DNA from: JBFKUL01 sp041635755
GTDB taxonomy: Bacteria > Pseudomonadota > Gammaproteobacteria > Burkholderiales > SG8-39
Assembly (NCBI GenBank): GCA_041635755.1
Contig: JBFKUL010000062.1
Span: 1 to 13,517, forward strand
Direction of reading: 5' to 3'
Length of the DNA stretch: 13,517 nucleotides
Shown: piece by piece, positions 5,749 through 11,854 of the stretch
Layout: each line of letters begins with the position of its first letter
Position numbering within the stretch: the stretch's first letter is position 1
Program-made: the position numbers and the translations under genes
The notes under the pieces: generated by a model
The model's input: the letters and a program-made list of their open reading frames with translations, nothing else
What the model was told of the DNA's origin: nothing
Databases searched by the model: none

Positions 5749-7494
5749 ATGTCCGGCACAAAAACCAGGAAGACCGCAGCGGCCCCCGCCTCGACCAGCA
5801 ACTTCATCCGCCAGATCGTCGAGTCCGACCTCGCGAGCGGCAAGTACGAAGGCCGCCGCTGGGCGGGCAAACCCGGCCCCGCGAAAGCGCACGCCGGCGC
5901 GAGCGCCGATCCCGCGAAGATCCGCACGCGCTTTCCGCCGGAGCCCAACGGCTACCTTCACTACGGCCACGCCAAGTCGATCTGCCTGAACTTCGGCCTC
6001 GCGCAGCAGTACGGCGGCAGCTGCCACCTGCGCTTCGACGACACCAACCCGACCAAGGAAGAGCAGGAGTACGTCGACTCAATCATCGAGGCGGTGCGCT
6101 GGCTCGGCTTCGACTGGAAAGACAACCTGTTCTACGCCTCGGACTACTTCGGCTTTCTCGCCGACTTCGCCGAGGCGCTGATCCGGCGCGGCCATGCCTA
6201 TGTCGACAGCCAGAGCGCCGAGGACATGCGCCTTCGCCGCGGCACGCTCACCGAGGCGGGCAAGGACAGTCCGTTCCGCAAGCGCACGCAAGACGAGAAC
6301 CTGAAGCTGTTCCAGGAGATGCGCGCCGGGCAGCACCCAGACGGCGCGCACGTGCTGCGCGCCAAGATCGACATGGCGAGCCCGAATATCAACCTGCGCG
6401 ACCCGGCGATGTACCGCATCCGGCACGCGCATCACCACCGCACCGGCGATGCCTGGTCGATCTACCCGACCTATGACTGGGCGCACGGCGTCTCGGATGC
6501 TCTCGAAAACATCACGCACTCGATCTGCACGCTCGAGTTCGAGGACCACCGACCGCTCTACGACTGGTTCAACGAGCGGCTCGCCGAGGCGCAGCTGCTG
6601 CAGCGGCCGCTGCCGCAACAGATCGAGTTTGCGCGCCTGAACCTGACCTATGTCGTGCTCTCGAAGCGCAAGCTCATCCAGCTGGTCGAGGACGGCCACG
6701 TCGAGGGCTGGGATGATCCGCGCATGCCGACGCTGGTGGGCGCACGCCGGCGCGGGTTCACGCCCGAGGGCTTTCGCCTGTTCGCCGAGCGGATCGGCGT
6801 CTCCAAGGCGAATCAGATGATCGACTTCGCGATCCTGGAAGACTGCATGCGCGAGCACCTCAACGAGGTGGCGCCACGGCGCATGGCGGTGCTCGATCCG
6901 CTGAAGCTGGTGATCGAGAACTACCCACAAGGCAAGGAAGAGCTGTGCGACGTGCCGAACCACCCGCAGAAGCCCGACTTCGGCAAGCGCCAGGTGCCCT
7001 TGTCGCGCGAGCTGTGGATCGAGCGCGAGGACTACGCGCAAACGCCGCCGAAGGGCTACTTTCGGCTCTATCCCGGAAGCAAGGTCCGCCTGCGCTACGG
7101 CTACGTGATCGAGTGCACCGGCTACGACCCGGCCTCCGACAGCGTGCGCTGCAACGTGCTGGAGAACTCGAAGTCAGGCACGCCCGGCGCCGACGCCTAC
7201 AAGGTAAAGGGCAATATCCACTGGGTGAGCGCGAAGCACGCCTACGCAGCCGAAGTGCGCCTCTACGACCGCCTGTTCAAGGTGGCGCATCCGGGGGCCG
7301 GCGATACCGACTTTCTCAGGGACCTGAATCCTGACTCCGAGAAGGTGATCACCGCGCAGCTGGAGCCCGCGTTGAAGGAGGCGAAGGCCGAGGAACGCTT
7401 CCAGTTCGAGCGCCACGGCTATTTCGTGCGCGACCGCGAGAGCCTGACCTTCAATCGCACGGTCACGCTGCGCGATTCCTGGGCCAAGGGCTGA
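5749..7494 (+). CDS. glnS: Glutamine--tRNA ligase
   Basis: This cytoplasmic class I aminoacyl-tRNA synthetase charges tRNA-Gln with glutamine. The N-terminal NFIRQIVESDLASGKY is typical of GlnS. The ATP-binding HIGH signature appears as H71-Y-G-H74 within PPEPNGYLHYGHAKS (63-77), and the KMSKS-like loop as VLSKRKL (303-309). The stretch DDTNPTKEE and the C-terminal anticodon-binding beta-barrels (for example KGYFRLYPGSKVRLRYGY) follow the family order. At 581 residues it is about 27 longer than the E. coli enzyme. Most of the excess is a Gly/Ala/Lys-rich insertion at about residues 36-57, between the N-terminal helix and the catalytic motif. There is no clear Shine-Dalgarno sequence; the start is the first ATG after the TAAAAT element and matches the family N-terminus. 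GlnRS rather than GluRS is supported by the GlnS-type N-terminus and barrels. Confidence 0.97.
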   Translation: MSGTKTRKTAAAPASTSNFIRQIVESDLASGKYEGRRWAGKPGPAKAHAGASADPAKIRTRFPPEPNGYLHYGHAKSICLNFGLAQQYGGSCHLRFDDTNPTKEEQEYVDSIIEAVRWLGFDWKDNLFYASDYFGFLADFAEALIRRGHAYVDSQSAEDMRLRRGTLTEAGKDSPFRKRTQDENLKLFQEMRAGQHPDGAHVLRAKIDMASPNINLRDPAMYRIRHAHHHRTGDAWSIYPTYDWAHGVSDALENITHSICTLEFEDHRPLYDWFNERLAEAQLLQRPLPQQIEFARLNLTYVVLSKRKLIQLVEDGHVEGWDDPRMPTLVGARRRGFTPEGFRLFAERIGVSKANQMIDFAILEDCMREHLNEVAPRRMAVLDPLKLVIENYPQGKEELCDVPNHPQKPDFGKRQVPLSRELWIEREDYAQTPPKGYFRLYPGSKVRLRYGYVIECTGYDPASDSVRCNVLENSKSGTPGADAYKVKGNIHWVSAKHAYAAEVRLYDRLFKVAHPGAGDTDFLRDLNPDSEKVITAQLEPALKEAKAEERFQFERHGYFVRDRESLTFNRTVTLRDSWAKG

Positions 7495-7509
7495 GTTACG
7501 GCTCAGCCC
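7488..7509. terminator. Hairpin spanning the convergent stops of glnS and the epoxide hydrolase gene
   Basis: GGGCTGAG (7488-7495) and CTCAGCCC (7502-7509) are perfect 8-bp arms around TTACGG. The hairpin contains the glnS stop TGA (7492-7494) and the stop of the convergent gene (7503-7505 on the minus strand). With only 8 bp between the genes it is a natural candidate for bidirectional 3'-end formation, although neither side has a T tract. Confidence 0.45.
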
Positions 7510-8630
7510 AGCGACGCAAAGAACGCCCGAATTTCGCGCGCCAGCGCCTGCGGCTGCTCCATCGCCGCGAAATGTCCGCCTCTTGGCATCACGCTCCAGC
7601 GACGAATGTCGGTGTAAGCGCGCGCCGCCAGGGTGCGCGGCGGTCGCAGGATCTCCTTGGGGAACGCCGCATAGCCCGTCGGCACGTCGACGGTCGTTCC
7701 CTCCGGGATCGGCCACGGCCGATGCATGCGTGCGTAATAGGGCCAGAACGACGAGCCGATCGCGCCGGTGAACCAGTAAAGCGAGATGCCGGCAAGCATC
7801 TCGTCGCGGCCAAGCGCGCTCTCCGGGTTGCCATTGCAATCGGTCCAGCTGCGGAACTTCTCCACCAGCCACGCCGCGAGACCCGCGGGCGAATCGGTCA
7901 GCCCGAAGGCGAGCGTCTGCGGCTTGGTGCCCTGGATCCACTGGTAGCCGGTCTCCTCCTTCAACCATATTGCAAGCTCGCCGAGGTACTTCTTCTCTTC
8001 CGGGCTCGCGTCGGCTGCCGCTTTCGGGTCTCGCCGCACCGCGAGCAGGTTCAGGTGAATGCCATAGAGCCGCCGCGGGAAATCGACCCCGAGGCGCGAG
8101 CAGACGAACGCGCCCCAGTCGCCGCCCTGCGCGGCGAATTTCTCGTAGCCGAGGACATCGGTCATCAGCTCGGCAAGGATCGCGGCGATTTCTTCCACGC
8201 CGAAGCGCTCCTGCCCCGGCTTGAACGACATCGTGTAGCCGGGGAGCGAAGGCACGACGATCGTGAACTGCTCGGTGAGCAGCGGGATCAGCTTGAGGAA
8301 CTCGAGCACCGAGCCCGGCCAGCCGTGCGAGAGCAGCAGGGGCATCGGGTTCTTGCCCGTGCCCGGCACGTGAATGAAATGGAGGTCGATGCCGCGGATC
8401 GGCACCGTGTACTGCGGCAGCGCGTTCAGCTTCGCCTCCTGGGCGCGCCAGTCGAAGTCGTTCCGCCAGTATTCGACCAGCGCCTTCAGGTAGGCGACGC
8501 TGGTGCCGCTCGACCAGGGCGCGAGCGGCGGCTCGTCGGGCCAGCGCGTGCGCGCGAGGCGCTCGCGCAAGTCGGCGATCGCCGCGTCGGGGACCTGCAG
8601 GCGAAAGGGCTTCGGCTGGGGCGCGCTCAT
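7503..8630 (-). CDS. Epoxide hydrolase, alpha/beta-hydrolase fold with N-terminal EHN domain
   Basis: This enzyme is predicted to open epoxides to vicinal diols by way of an ester intermediate. The N-terminal about 100 residues form the epoxide-hydrolase N-terminal (EHN) domain, with LRERLARTRWPDEP (21-34) and a Trp/Asp-rich stretch (YWRNDFDWRAQEAKLN). The core shows the oxyanion-hole motif H102-G-W-P-G-S, nucleophile D171 in QGGDWGAFV, and the catalytic His at H353 in PRGGHFAAMEQP. This layout corresponds to microsomal-type epoxide hydrolases and bacterial relatives; 375 residues is normal. ATG 8630 (MSAPQPKPFRLQ) is preferred. A GTG at 8678 would add 16 residues of non-family sequence. No strong ribosome-binding site is visible. 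The gene converges on glnS. The natural epoxide is unknown, and a related hydrolase activity cannot be excluded. Confidence 0.85.
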   Translation of the reverse strand: MSAPQPKPFRLQVPDAAIADLRERLARTRWPDEPPLAPWSSGTSVAYLKALVEYWRNDFDWRAQEAKLNALPQYTVPIRGIDLHFIHVPGTGKNPMPLLLSHGWPGSVLEFLKLIPLLTEQFTIVVPSLPGYTMSFKPGQERFGVEEIAAILAELMTDVLGYEKFAAQGGDWGAFVCSRLGVDFPRRLYGIHLNLLAVRRDPKAAADASPEEKKYLGELAIWLKEETGYQWIQGTKPQTLAFGLTDSPAGLAAWLVEKFRSWTDCNGNPESALGRDEMLAGISLYWFTGAIGSSFWPYYARMHRPWPIPEGTTVDVPTGYAAFPKEILRPPRTLAARAYTDIRRWSVMPRGGHFAAMEQPQALAREIRAFFASLG

Positions 8631-8711
8631 CGACAACTTTGGCGGCCGTGACGGCGTGAAACGCGGCGCAGAGCACACCGCAGCTTCTGCGCCGGGCTGC
8701 GCCGGTCCGGG

Positions 8712-8924
8712 CTATTTGCGGCCGCTCTTCTTGGCGGCCTGCCGCGCCTTCTCCAGCTGGGTGACTTTCTCGAGCTCGCGGTTCTTGGCGTCCCGGCGTG
8801 CTTTCACTTCCAGCAGCCGCTCTTCCTCGGTCGGCGGCTCCCAGTCGAGAAACTTGGGCCTGGAGCGGTGGAAGAACTCAGCCGAGGTCTCCTTGGTCTT
8901 GGGTCCTGTCTTTTTCGCCTTCAT
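8712..8924 (-). CDS. Small basic, Lys/Glu-rich hypothetical protein
   Basis: This predicted protein has 70 residues. The first dozen are Lys-rich (MKAKKTGPKTKE). A conserved-looking middle follows (FFHRSRPKFLDWEPPTEEE), then a highly charged helix with coiled-coil character (RDAKNRELEKVTQLEKARQ) and a basic tail (AAKKSGRK). I do not recognise a family. Support comes from a GAGGTGGA Shine-Dalgarno-like sequence shortly upstream on the minus strand, amino-acid composition unlike the Arg/Ala/Pro-rich shadow frames around it, and lack of another gene on either strand. A GTG one codon upstream (8927) is an alternative start. It is 81 bp upstream of the epoxide hydrolase gene and could be cotranscribed with it. 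It may bind nucleic acid, but that is speculation. Confidence 0.55.
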   Translation of the reverse strand: MKAKKTGPKTKETSAEFFHRSRPKFLDWEPPTEEERLLEVKARRDAKNRELEKVTQLEKARQAAKKSGRK

Positions 8925-8994
8925 CACGGTCCACCTCGTTTGTTCGGATCCGTGCGGTCACCGGAGCAGCGCCGAGCCCGCCTTGCGCTGCGCA

Positions 8995-9186
8995 TCAAGC
9001 TCCAAAACGCGTGCGGCCAATCGGGGCGCGCGCCCGGCGGGCGCGCTTCTCGCCCGGCGCGCGAATCGCGTTGTACAGGCCCGTGACGGTGCGTATCTCG
9101 CACTCCGGCGCCACAGGACGTTTCACCGTCTCCAGAACGGAGCACCAGAGCGCATTCCTGATCAATCTGGAATCTGTAGCGTCCAT
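8995..9186 (-). CDS. Small hypothetical protein, uncertain
   Basis: This possible 63-residue product starts MDATDSRLIRNALWCSVLET and continues through VKRPVAPECEIRTVTGLYNAI to a basic end (GEKRARRARAPIGRTR). AGGGGA lies 8 nt before ATG 9186 on the minus strand, and the first 40 residues have non-shadow composition; this is why I list it. The basic C-terminal third looks like low-complexity G+C-driven sequence. The frame also extends 15 codons upstream, but that start has no ribosome-binding site. No family is recognised. It may be spurious. Confidence 0.35.
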   Translation of the reverse strand: MDATDSRLIRNALWCSVLETVKRPVAPECEIRTVTGLYNAIRAPGEKRARRARAPIGRTRFGA

Positions 9187-9420
9187 GATCAAAGTCCCCT
9201 GGTGCGTCCGCCTGCGTACACTGTAGTCCACTTTCGGTGGCGCGAGGATTTTTTTTCACTTTCCAAAACGCGGCGCTCGCGTGCGGCAAGTCCACCGATC
9301 GCCATCCGCACGCGCTGACCGCGTCCCCGCCAGCCGCGCCTCCAATGGGGTCACAAGCGCAGGAATTCACGGTCCGGGCGCGCAAAATCCAGTATGGTTG
9401 CACCGGGAAAGGACGCGCCC
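9187..9420. other. Intergenic region with a T8 run, no gene seen
   Basis: Nothing coding is convincing in this divergent gap. It contains a run of eight T residues (9249-9256) that reads as an A tract upstream of the leftward small ORF, and TACAGT on the minus strand (9220-9225), a possible -10 lacking a good -35. Nearer the rightward lipoprotein gene, TATGGT (9393-9398) is a weak -10-like hexamer. Confidence 0.3.
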
Positions 9421-10059
9421 ATGGCCACGCTCAAGTCGAATCGAACTCGAATGCTCCTCGTCGCCACGCTGGCGCTCGGCGTGCAGGGCTGCGCCTCGAT
9501 GTCCAAGAACGAGTGCGTGACTGCCGACTGGTACGCGATTGGCTACGAGACCGGCATTCGCGGAGAGCGCGAAGCGAAGATCACCGACTACCGCAAGGCC
9601 TGCGCCGATCATGGTGTGACGCCCGATCTCGCGCGCTTCATGGCCGGGCGCGATGCCGGTCTGGAGCGCTTCTGCGAGCCGAGGAACGGCTACCGCCTGG
9701 GTCGTGCCGGCACGGGCTACGCTGGCGTATGCCCGCCGCGTGCGGAGGGTGAATTCCTGGCGGCCTACAACGCCGGTCGCGAGCTCTATGACGTGCAGCA
9801 GAACATCAACCGCCTCGACCGCCGTATCAGCGCGAAGCAAACCGACCTGAAGAGCCTGAACGAGGACATCGCCGACAAGCAGGGCGAGTTGATTCGCGTC
9901 GGCACCACGCCGCCGCGACGCGCCCTGCTGCTCAGCCAGATGCTCGAGCTGCAGGACAGGGTGAAAAGCGTCGAGGCCGACATCTACGACGCCCGCGTCG
10001 ATCGCGACCGCGAGCGGGCGCGGCTCTCGCGCCTGCAGCGCCGCGACCCCGCCTGGTAA
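9421..10059 (+). CDS. DUF2799 lipoprotein with C-terminal coiled coil
   Basis: This predicted 212-residue envelope lipoprotein has a signal peptide with basic start (KSNRTR), hydrophobic core (MLLVATLALG) and lipobox-like V-Q-G-C24; Gln at -2 is less usual but accepted in some lipoproteins. The DUF2799 domain follows directly: CASMSKNECVTADWYAIGYE, then GIRGE, YRKACADHGVTPD, FMAGRDAGLERFC, and GTGYAGVCPP with regularly placed cysteines. Residues about 130-205 are a charged heptad-like region (NINRLDRRISAKQTDLKSLN and onward), probably a long coiled coil interrupted by GTTPPR. DUF2799 proteins are common in Gammaproteobacteria and Betaproteobacteria and have no established function. AAAGGA (9408-9413) is 7 nt before ATG 9421. 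An in-frame GTG-type extension to 9394 is not needed. Confidence 0.85.
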   Translation: MATLKSNRTRMLLVATLALGVQGCASMSKNECVTADWYAIGYETGIRGEREAKITDYRKACADHGVTPDLARFMAGRDAGLERFCEPRNGYRLGRAGTGYAGVCPPRAEGEFLAAYNAGRELYDVQQNINRLDRRISAKQTDLKSLNEDIADKQGELIRVGTTPPRRALLLSQMLELQDRVKSVEADIYDARVDRDRERARLSRLQRRDPAW

Positions 10060-10084
10060 CGCCTTCGCTGCGCGTCTCGAAGCC

Positions 10085-10109
10085 GGCTGTATTCCCATCG
10101 GAATACGCC
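10085..10109. repeat. Inverted repeat upstream of the cinA-like gene
   Basis: GTATTCC (10089-10095) and GGAATAC (10100-10106) are perfect 7-bp arms around CATC. GGC/GCC outside can extend the stem with one bulged T. It lies 26 nt after the DUF2799 stop and about 25 nt before the cinA-like start. No T tract follows, so it is either a weak terminator-like hairpin or an operator-type palindrome for the downstream gene. Confidence 0.45.
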
Positions 10110-10131
10110 CCCCCGGATACCGGACAACGCC

Positions 10132-10626
10132 ATGGAATCGCTTCTCGCCCGGGCCAAAGAGGTCGCCGGACTGCTCAAGCTGCGCCGCGAGACGCTTGCG
10201 GTCGCCGAATCCTCGGCCGGCGGCCTGATCAGCGCTGCGCTCGTCGCCATCCCCGGTGCCTCGGCGTATTACCGCGGTGGCGGCGTCATTTACACGCCCC
10301 GGGCACGCGCCGCGCTGCTCGGAGTTTCGAGCATCGAATTGGAGAACATGCGCTCGGCCACCGAGCCCTACGCGCGGCTGCTCGCGCAGCGCACACAAGA
10401 GAAGTTGCGCGCCACCTGGGCGATCGCCGAGACCGGCGCGAGCGGCCCTACGGGCAACCGCTACGGTGACGCCCCCGGGCATGCCTGCATCGCCGTGGCG
10501 GGCCCGGTCGAGGCCGTGATCACGCTCGAAACCGGCAGCGCCGACCGCGAGGCCAACATGCGGGTGTTCGCACGGCGTGCGATCGAGCTGCTGGAGTCCT
10601 GCCTGAAGCAGGCGTCGAGCGCATAG
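10132..10626 (+). CDS. CinA C-terminal-domain protein (nicotinamide-nucleotide amidohydrolase family)
   Basis: This 164-residue stand-alone protein has the length typical of single-domain CinA/PncC proteins, whose characterised members deamidate nicotinamide mononucleotide to nicotinate mononucleotide in pyridine-nucleotide salvage. Supporting segments are LAVAESSAGGLISAAL (22-37), PGASAYYRGGGVIYTPRARA (about 41-60), LLGV, and TGASGPTGNRYGD, followed by the strand HACIAVAGP. It is a divergent member: the usual ESCTGG is ESSAGG, and the glycine-rich TGIAGPxGG-type segment is altered. Activity on NMN is therefore only a family-based guess and no gene symbol is given. The start ATG 10132 matches the family N-terminus, but the ribosome-binding site is weak. 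The gene converges with the ferritin-like gene, 36 bp apart. Confidence 0.8.
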   Translation: MESLLARAKEVAGLLKLRRETLAVAESSAGGLISAALVAIPGASAYYRGGGVIYTPRARAALLGVSSIELENMRSATEPYARLLAQRTQEKLRATWAIAETGASGPTGNRYGDAPGHACIAVAGPVEAVITLETGSADREANMRVFARRAIELLESCLKQASSA

Positions 10627-10632
10627 CGACGC

Positions 10633-10693
10633 GCTGCTCGCCAGCGTTCGCAGGCTGCGCGGCTACGCCTGCGCCGCGCGCCGCGCGAGCAGC
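10633..10693. terminator. Nested inverted repeats at the convergent 3' ends of the cinA-like and diiron genes
   Basis: Outer arms are GCTGCTCG (10633-10640) and CGAGCAGC (10686-10693). Inner arms are CGCAGGC (10649-10655) and GCCTGCG (10667-10673) around an 11-nt loop. The inner hairpin covers the stop of the leftward gene. There is no T tract. It is a plausible bidirectional 3'-end structure, but part of it is coding sequence. Confidence 0.3.
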
Positions 10694-11724
10694 TTGTCGA
10701 ACTCCTCGGCGACCTGTGCGTCGTGGTCGAGCATTGCCTGTGGGTCGCGCTCGGCGTACTTCATGGCGCCGAACTCCTCGAACACCTTCTGCACGCGCTC
10801 GCTCCACAGGCCGATGTCGCGCACGATCGGCACGATGCGACTGAAAAGCCGCATGCGAAAGCGGATCTGGTGGTCGGCCGAGTCAACGATCGGGATGACG
10901 TCCTTCAGGTCGTAGCCGAGGCGCGCCCACATCTCCGGCGCATTGAAGCGGTCGCGCAGGTGGCGTGCGCCCTCGATCACAAACTCCTCGCGCTCGCGCC
11001 GCTCGGCGGTGCTGAGCTGCGGGTAGTAGTCGCGCAGCGCGAGGCGCCCGAAGGCAACGTGGCGCGCCTCATCCTGCATCACGTAGGCATTCACGGCGCG
11101 GCAGAGCGAATTCTTCGCATAGTCGCGGATGCGCTGGAAGGCGACCAGCGCGAGGCCCTCGATCAGCACCTGCATGCCGAGATAAGTGAAGTCCCAACGC
11201 TTGTCGGTGAGCGCCTTTTCGACCAGCTGCTGGAGCGGGCGCGAAATCGGGTAGACGAAGCGGAACTTCTCGGTGAGCAGACGCCGGAAGACCTCCACAT
11301 GGCGCGCCTCGTCCATCACCTGCGTCGCGGCGTAGAACTTCGATTCGATGGTGGGCACGTCCTGCACGATGCGGGCCGCACAGATGAGCGCGCCCTGCTC
11401 GCCGTGCAGGAACTGCGACAGGCCGAACACCTGGCTGTGGTAGCGCAGTTCAGACTTCTGCGCCTCCGAGAGCTTGTCCCACATCCTCGTGCCGTAGAGC
11501 GGCACCACGCTCTCGTCCATCTGCATCGGGTCGTCCGGGTCGACCGGGATCGACCAATCGATGCGCTTGTCGGCGTCCCACTGCTGCTCTTTGCCCTTGG
11601 CATAGAGCTTGAGCAGGTCCTCGCTTGCCGCGTCGTAGTCCCAGGTGAACGTGGTCTCGCCCTGCCCCTCGAATTTCCAGTGGGTCTCGGTGACCGGCAG
11701 CGTATAGCGGAAAAGCGTGCTCAT
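10663..11724 (-). CDS. Diiron ferritin-like (R2/AurF-like) oxidase or oxygenase of unknown substrate
   Basis: This 353-residue protein has two matching metal half-sites. The first is E109 (in FLHGEQGAL) with E139/H142 (in MDEARHVEVF). The second is E189 (in VLIEGLAL) with E219/H222 (in QDEARHVAFG). Both have exactly 29 residues between the first Glu and the second Glu, so each fits E-X29-E-x2-H, the ligand pattern of soluble diiron oxygenases and ribonucleotide reductase R2 relatives. Such centres activate O2; substrates range from hydrocarbons to aryl amines. The N-terminal part (VPLYGTRMWDKLSEAQ) and C-terminal helical tail are typical of a widespread but poorly characterised ferritin-like group. 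ATG 11724 is chosen because upstream codons lose family character; no good ribosome-binding site is visible. It is divergent from the acyl-CoA dehydrogenase gene by 130 bp, which suggests but does not prove a functional link. Confidence 0.8.
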   Translation of the reverse strand: MSTLFRYTLPVTETHWKFEGQGETTFTWDYDAASEDLLKLYAKGKEQQWDADKRIDWSIPVDPDDPMQMDESVVPLYGTRMWDKLSEAQKSELRYHSQVFGLSQFLHGEQGALICAARIVQDVPTIESKFYAATQVMDEARHVEVFRRLLTEKFRFVYPISRPLQQLVEKALTDKRWDFTYLGMQVLIEGLALVAFQRIRDYAKNSLCRAVNAYVMQDEARHVAFGRLALRDYYPQLSTAERREREEFVIEGARHLRDRFNAPEMWARLGYDLKDVIPIVDSADHQIRFRMRLFSRIVPIVRDIGLWSERVQKVFEEFGAMKYAERDPQAMLDHDAQVAEEFDKLLARRAAQA

Positions 11725-11769
11725 GGGAGCGACCAGATTACCATCGTCGCCCGCCCGCCGTCCCGCGTT

Positions 11770-11787
11770 CGCTCGCGAGCGTTGACA
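11770..11787 (+). promoter_or_regulatory. 12-bp palindrome abutting a perfect TTGACA
   Basis: The perfect palindrome CGCTCGCGAGCG (11770-11781) is joined directly to TTGACA (11782-11787), an exact -35 consensus, in the gap between the divergent diiron and acyl-CoA dehydrogenase genes. No good -10 is found at 16-19 bp (CAATGT lies at 17 bp), so the promoter call is partial. The palindrome could be the site of a regulator acting on the rightward operon. Confidence 0.4.
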
Positions 11788-11854
11788 AGCGCCGGGGCGC
11801 GCGCCAATGTTTGCCGTTTCCTCCGGCAACCTTCCTCGAGCAACCCCGATCGCC

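Noticed and set aside
7572..8651. 359-codon plus-strand frame opposite the epoxide hydrolase gene
   Set aside because: Low-complexity Arg/Ala/Glu-rich shadow; the opposite strand has the EHN domain and the catalytic residues.
7174..8676. 500-codon minus-strand frame across the glnS 3' end and the epoxide hydrolase gene
   Set aside because: It is out of frame with the epoxide hydrolase and antisense to glnS, with no recognisable domain.
9230..9256. CCAC/GGTGG mini-stem followed by a T8 run, as an intrinsic terminator
   Set aside because: The stem is only 4 bp, is separated from the T run by 7-8 nt, and no rightward gene ends upstream.
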